A DNA stretch of 11,121 nt from assembly GCA_034431315.1 (NCBI GenBank), contig DAOUDK010000017.1:1-11121 (forward strand), read 5' to 3'. Within the stretch, counting starts at the first letter, position 1, and each line of letters starts with the position of its first letter. A model generated the notes under the pieces. It saw only the letters and a list, made by a program, of their open reading frames with translations, had not been told where the DNA came from and searched no databases. Both the position numbers and the translations under genes were made by a program. Source of the DNA: JAUWOY01 sp034431315. Lineage in GTDB: Bacteria > Chloroflexota > Anaerolineae > VGOG01. Shown here piece by piece: positions 8,201 through 11,121 of the stretch.

Positions 8201-11006
8201 CCTGACCTACACCGAGTACGCGCGTAACCTGGACGCCTGGATCGTGAACGCGCCGGCGCGCGTGCGGCAGACCGACGCCGAGGGCAACTTCGTCAGCGAG
8301 GCCCGCCTGTACTACGATGGCGAAGCCTACGTTGGCCTGCCGCTGGGGGAGGTGACGCGCGGCGACCTGTCGCGCCAGGAGGAGAGCCTGGGGCCGCTGG
8401 GCGATGACCGCTTCATCCCCACCCAGCGCCAGGCCTTCGACAGCTACGGCAATGTGGTGGGTATCATGGATGCCAACGGCAACCTTACCACGGTCGAGTA
8501 CGATGTGTTGGTGCACACCTTCCCGGTAGTCGAGCGGCTTCACCTGGGGGATGGGCAGTCGCTCTCATATGCAGCGTCGTACCGCGTTGGTTTCGGGCAG
8601 GTCACCGGCGCCACCGATTATAACGGCCACGTATTGACCTACGCCTACGACACCTTTGGACGCCTGGCCAAGATCGTGCTGCCTGGGGACACGCTGGCGC
8701 TGCCCACGCAACAGTTCACCTACACGCTGGGCAGCCCGCGCAGTTCCATCACCACTGCCCAGCGCGAGCGTTCCGGATCAGCGGACGTGCTATTGAGCGT
8801 GAGTTATTTCGATGGGCTGGGCCGCAAGCTACAGACGCGCAGCGAGGCCGAAGACGGACAGGTGGTGGTGGACGAGGTCACCACCTTCAATGCCCGGCAG
8901 GGCGCGCGTGATCAATTCCTGCCATATTTCGATGATACCTTCGACTATACGCCGCCTGACACGGCTCTGCCCCACACCACCCAACACTACGACCCACTGG
9001 GGCGTATCGTGCGCACGGTCAACCCCGATGGCTCGTTCACCTCGGTCACACACCGTCCGCTGGTCCAGGTGCAGTACGACGAAGAGGACAACACGCCGGC
9101 CTCGCCTCATTTCGACACGCCCAAGACCCTCACCCACGACGGCCTGGAGCGGCTGGTCGGCGTGCGGGAGGTCAACATCGTCGATGACGCGGTCGAGACC
9201 TATGACACCGGCTATGTCTACGACCCCTTGGGCAACCTGATCCAGATCACGGATGCTCAGGGCAATGTCAAGACCATGCAGTACGACGCCCTCTCGCGCA
9301 AAGTCTACATGGATGATCCAGATCGGGGTGAGATGTTCTACAAGTACGACGATGTCGGAAACCTGATCCGGACGCGCGATGCCAAGGGCCAGGTCATTCA
9401 CTACACCTACGATGTCGCTAGCCGCCTGCTCTCCGAACGCTGGGAGATGAACGACGGCAGTGCCGACGTCTACAACGCCATCTACCACTATGACGCGGAC
9501 CTCTCGCCGCAGCACCCAGACGCTCGCAACACGTTGGGCCAGGTTACCTGGATCGAGGATCAGGCGGGCGCCGTCTACTTCTCTTACGATCCTCGGGGCA
9601 GCATCACCGGGCGCATCCGGCGCTTTGCCGACGAGGGTCTGGAATTCGTCACGCGTATGGCCTATGACGCCATGGACCGTCTGGTCGCAGTGACCTACCC
9701 CGACGGTAGCACTGTTAGCTACGAGTACAACGCCCAGGGGCTGCTGGAGCGCATTCCAGGCTTTGTGGACGACATGGATTACACCGCATCGGGGCAGCGG
9801 GCGTCTATCGCCTATACCAATGGGGTTGTCACCGGCTACGACTATGACGAGCGCCTGCGGTTGCAGCATCTGCAGAGCACGGGTGGTCAGACCGCACTCC
9901 AGGATCTGGCCTATGCCTTCGATGGTGCCAGCAACATCGTCTCCATCACCGACACCCGTCCCGACCGCGGCGCCGCCAACGACCAGACCCAGACCTTCGG
10001 CTACGACAGCCTCTACCGCCTGACCGGCGCGGCCGGAACCTACGGCCAGATCGACTACGTCTACGACAGCATCGGCAACATGATCCGCAAGACCAGCACC
10101 GCCGCCGAGCCATGCCTCAATCTGGGAGAGATGCGTTATGGTGAAAACGGGGCCGGGCCGCACGCTCTGACTTCCGCGGCGGGCGTCACCTATGAATATG
10201 ATGCCAACGGCAACCTCGTTCGCAAGGGCGAAACGACCTACACTTGGGATCCGCTTGACCGGCTGATTTCGGTGGTGGATGGCGACACGACCTCCACCTA
10301 CGTCTACGATTCCGGCGGGCAGCGCACGCATCAGACCGTCCAACGCGGTGAGGTGATGACGACTACCCTCTACGCGGGACGTTATTGTGATCTGCAGGGA
10401 GATGAGTTGGTGCAGTTCATCTTCGATGACCAAAAGCGGATGGCCCGTATGACCACCCCCTTCGACTCGGTCCGGCTGCTACATGGCTTCAGTAGTGATG
10501 TTCCTTTGGGCGAGGACGCTAACCAAGGCACTTCAGCCGAGACGCGATGGTACCTATCCGATCATCTTGGGGGCACCAGCCTGCTGCTAGACACAACTGG
10601 CCAGGTGGTCTCCGAAGTGGCTTACTACCCTTATGGCCTGACGCGTTACGAAACGAATGAAGGGAGGGTCCGGTATCGGTTCACAGGCAAGGAGCTGGAT
10701 GCGAGTGGGCTGTACTATTACGGGGCGCGATTTTACGACCAAGTTGTGGGTCACTTCATCTCAGTCGACCCGCTGTGGCTGCACAACCCTGAACGTGGGC
10801 TGGACCACCCACAATCATTCAACGTCTACGCTTACGCCGGCAACAATCCGTTGATCTACGTCGATCCAACTGGCCTGGATACTGAGACTTTTGATAAGAC
10901 TGGAGATCTGACATCAAAGGTTGGTGACACTCTGGGAGTGTTGGAAGAAGCGCTCGGTGATTGGGCTGGCGATGCACTAAGGTCGCTGAACAGGATCATG
11001 CCTTAG
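5277..11006 (+). CDS. secreted TcB-TcC-like SpvB/FG-GAP/TcdB-mid/RHS protein
   Basis: This 1909-aa protein is a fused BC-type cocoon of the Tc toxin/RHS superfamily. A hydrophobic run (38-56) ends in AFA61, giving a Sec signal after an unusually long 37-residue N-region. An SpvB-like domain follows (SLPSGPGSIEGLGESF, 76-91; NGPWGMGW, 129-136). Six Asp-rich FG-GAP-like motifs start at D375, D427, D484, D540, D592 and D642, spaced 50-57 residues as in a Ca-binding beta-propeller. The TcdB middle domain shows NGLGRTI (683-689) and YRDGYYDGTQKEFRGFE (741-757). After a repeat-derived insert (810-895) come about 18 YD repeats. The RHS core is RWYLSDHLGG (1757), YRFTGKELD (1800) and YVDPTG (1861-1866). 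Classical cocoons autocleave here and release a C-terminal toxin, but only 43 residues follow. The start at 5277 lacks a convincing Shine-Dalgarno, though the 6-nt gap suggests coupling; ATG 5301 is an alternative. Confidence 0.9.
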   Translation: MNITANFGMKRIDAGESLVVGPSSFVACPEQGRRLYHILLPAILLIIIAAFLLLPCSVAFADGDTDKSGVSPQVISLPSGPGSIEGLGESFEPDLSTGTGSYSVKFTVAPGVAGFQPDLALIYNGGNANGPWGMGWRLNVPHIQRLTDEGLPSYVDSADRFIYSNGEKLVPLDNGDYRFENEGSFMRFRRLAGGGWEAHTPDGTRHVFGETADARVTNGFGIFRWRLERQVDTHGNEIQYFYIQDSGYTYLREIRYNFSSDGRYNAVVFNYEPRPDFFTDRRSRAPISVALRCTDAQVWALGRLVRAYHFGYVAEGSTGMHSLLETVTQIGDDGISELPPFTFTYTEFDPSAYAVVSMENPPPIGLTSPDADLVDINADGLPDVVYTPSGGHRFYLNRGEGRWQATPEYPVQSPVDRLSSPSARMADMDGNGQVDFLIKAGSTSGAPFYYYDGQPGRYWEQDDRVDYNLTPHFGVNDPNLRLFDANNDKRVDFMLTTDSRYYIWLAHEDDTWSETADYVAPALAVGTPLVFSNPRVKLGDMTGDRLQDLVFVRDGLVVYFPYSGNGDYGEGVIMWGAPTGIGSLDTRIQLGDLNNDGLDDLVLPGHRTVAYWLNRGDNSFAPEVVLTGTPAYLGGTAVRLADMDGDGASELLFSRYPAPADEVMQYVDFSTGMQPLLLRSVDNGLGRTITIDYKPSTDYYVADWDAGTPWETTLPFPVQVVSRVTVHDANSGDDYVIDYTYRDGYYDGTQKEFRGFERAEMIAHGDETAATTVTRYVYDTGAEEESRKGLLLEATVLGEGGQCDVSGGVQTTEVSLVNLAGRIASELAPSPGPSPPPLNPPQLWGGSGGGEPSPPLSQSDVLSTSSLGRSTRGLSKGWERGARGVRAAPETSEVFGECYRRDVNQLTTRELYNGGEGRRVAYSFITQTDTYVHENQPPPVQLRQAFDRDEYGNLIQAFTYGQVCGGDVTCGDDEILTYTEYARNLDAWIVNAPARVRQTDAEGNFVSEARLYYDGEAYVGLPLGEVTRGDLSRQEESLGPLGDDRFIPTQRQAFDSYGNVVGIMDANGNLTTVEYDVLVHTFPVVERLHLGDGQSLSYAASYRVGFGQVTGATDYNGHVLTYAYDTFGRLAKIVLPGDTLALPTQQFTYTLGSPRSSITTAQRERSGSADVLLSVSYFDGLGRKLQTRSEAEDGQVVVDEVTTFNARQGARDQFLPYFDDTFDYTPPDTALPHTTQHYDPLGRIVRTVNPDGSFTSVTHRPLVQVQYDEEDNTPASPHFDTPKTLTHDGLERLVGVREVNIVDDAVETYDTGYVYDPLGNLIQITDAQGNVKTMQYDALSRKVYMDDPDRGEMFYKYDDVGNLIRTRDAKGQVIHYTYDVASRLLSERWEMNDGSADVYNAIYHYDADLSPQHPDARNTLGQVTWIEDQAGAVYFSYDPRGSITGRIRRFADEGLEFVTRMAYDAMDRLVAVTYPDGSTVSYEYNAQGLLERIPGFVDDMDYTASGQRASIAYTNGVVTGYDYDERLRLQHLQSTGGQTALQDLAYAFDGASNIVSITDTRPDRGAANDQTQTFGYDSLYRLTGAAGTYGQIDYVYDSIGNMIRKTSTAAEPCLNLGEMRYGENGAGPHALTSAAGVTYEYDANGNLVRKGETTYTWDPLDRLISVVDGDTTSTYVYDSGGQRTHQTVQRGEVMTTTLYAGRYCDLQGDELVQFIFDDQKRMARMTTPFDSVRLLHGFSSDVPLGEDANQGTSAETRWYLSDHLGGTSLLLDTTGQVVSEVAYYPYGLTRYETNEGRVRYRFTGKELDASGLYYYGARFYDQVVGHFISVDPLWLHNPERGLDHPQSFNVYAYAGNNPLIYVDPTGLDTETFDKTGDLTSKVGDTLGVLEEALGDWAGDALRSLNRIMP
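5325..5380. repeat. low-complexity and dispersed repeat at the start of the BC-like gene
   Basis: Tandem-like words (TTGGTCGTTGGTC, then CTTCGTCCTTCGTC) run into GTCCTGAGCAAGGCCGAAGG (5359-5378). The latter resembles the short CCTGAGCGAAGTCGAAGG-type dispersed repeat often seen in Chloroflexota intergenic regions; that resemblance is from memory. It is translated in frame as SLVVGPSSFVACPEQGRR, directly before the hydrophobic core of the signal peptide. Confidence 0.5.
7705..7959. repeat. in-frame nested palindromic repeat element, about 255 bp
   Basis: The outer inverted repeat pairs 7705-7720 with 7944-7959 (15 of 16 bases; the right arm contains the palindrome ACCTCGGAGGT). Inside lie C/G-rich arms at about 7757-7780 and 7915-7937. 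A first hairpin is C7-AACTCT-G7 (7794-7813). A perfect 13-bp inverted repeat (7837-7849 with 7908-7920) encloses CTTCG/CGAAG (7867-7871/7900-7904) and CCCTGG/CCAGGG (7873-7878/7888-7893). The span between the outer arms is 255 bp, exactly 85 codons, with no stop in the gene's frame. It encodes a Pro/Gly/Ser-rich segment unlike the flanking protein. Exact ends are uncertain. Confidence 0.7.
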
Positions 11007-11042
11007 AGCGTGTTTTAAAAGTCCTAATTGTGCCGCAAATCT

Positions 11043-11107
11043 GGGCCATGGCCCCACAAAACGGGCATTTACGGCTATTTTGTGGCTATAAATCCCCACA
11101 AATGGCC
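11043..11107. repeat. repeat cluster downstream of the RHS gene, possible terminator or mobile-element end
   Basis: A perfect 12-bp palindrome GGGCCATGGCCC lies at 11043-11054. CCACAAAA (11054-11061) pairs with TTTTGTGG (11078-11085). CCCCACAAA is directly repeated at 11052-11060 and 11094-11102. GGCCAT (11044-11049) pairs with ATGGCC (11102-11107). The hairpin has no T-tract after it, so an intrinsic terminator is only one option. The dense short repeats, together with AGCGTGTTTTAAAAGTCC just after the stop codon, would also fit the end of an insertion sequence or MITE. Confidence 0.35.
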
Positions 11108-11121
11108 GCTGATCGACCCTT

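Noticed and set aside
8829..10433. Long minus-strand open frame (534 codons) opposite the RHS region
   Set aside because: It lies antisense to clearly conserved RHS repeats; its length follows from GC-rich codon bias and its product resembles no family I know.

Overview
This is a bacterial accessory region dominated by three large, co-directional (+) genes for exported proteins. They are preceded by a small gene sitting in what looks like a single integron-type cassette. The GC-rich coding sequence, the abundance of C- and G-rich nested palindromic repeats, a GTCCTGAGC-type dispersed repeat and the gene families present all recall Chloroflexota (Anaerolineae/Caldilineae-like genomes or metagenome bins). 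That assignment is inference: there is no rRNA or marker gene here.

Layout. Positions 1-73 hold the likely 3' end of an unknown gene. Positions 123-617 look like a mobile cassette: a GTTATGC core site, a 131-aa zinc-ribbon-like hypothetical protein (147-542), and an attC-like imperfect palindrome whose R'' core GCATAAC lies 6 nt after the stop. A secreted 486-aa tail-fibre-like protein with GNVGIG modules follows (670-2130), with a strong Shine-Dalgarno. After a 101-nt gap comes a secreted 1012-aa, mostly helical protein (2232-5270). Its helix / Gly-Trp-rich insert / helix / terminal beta domain order resembles a much shortened TcA subunit. Six nt downstream begins a 1909-aa protein (5277-11006): a Sec signal, an SpvB-like N-terminus, six FG-GAP-like Asp motifs, a TcdB middle domain, RHS/YD repeats and an RHS-associated core. 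This is the architecture of a fused TcB-TcC cocoon. The last 115 nt carry short repeats and no recognisable gene.

Working together. The last two genes are almost certainly co-transcribed, and the fibre-like gene probably joins them. I infer a Tc-toxin/RHS-like surface or secreted complex: an adhesin/fibre, an A-like partner and a BC-like cocoon. It is unusual because all three carry Sec-type signal peptides, the A-like protein is far smaller than classical TcA (about 2,500 aa), and the RHS protein ends only 43 residues after the core DPTG motif, so no full-length toxin domain is present. The BC-like gene also carries two repeat-derived insertions read through in frame: one just before the signal-peptide core, and one of about 255 bp between the TcdB-mid and RHS regions.
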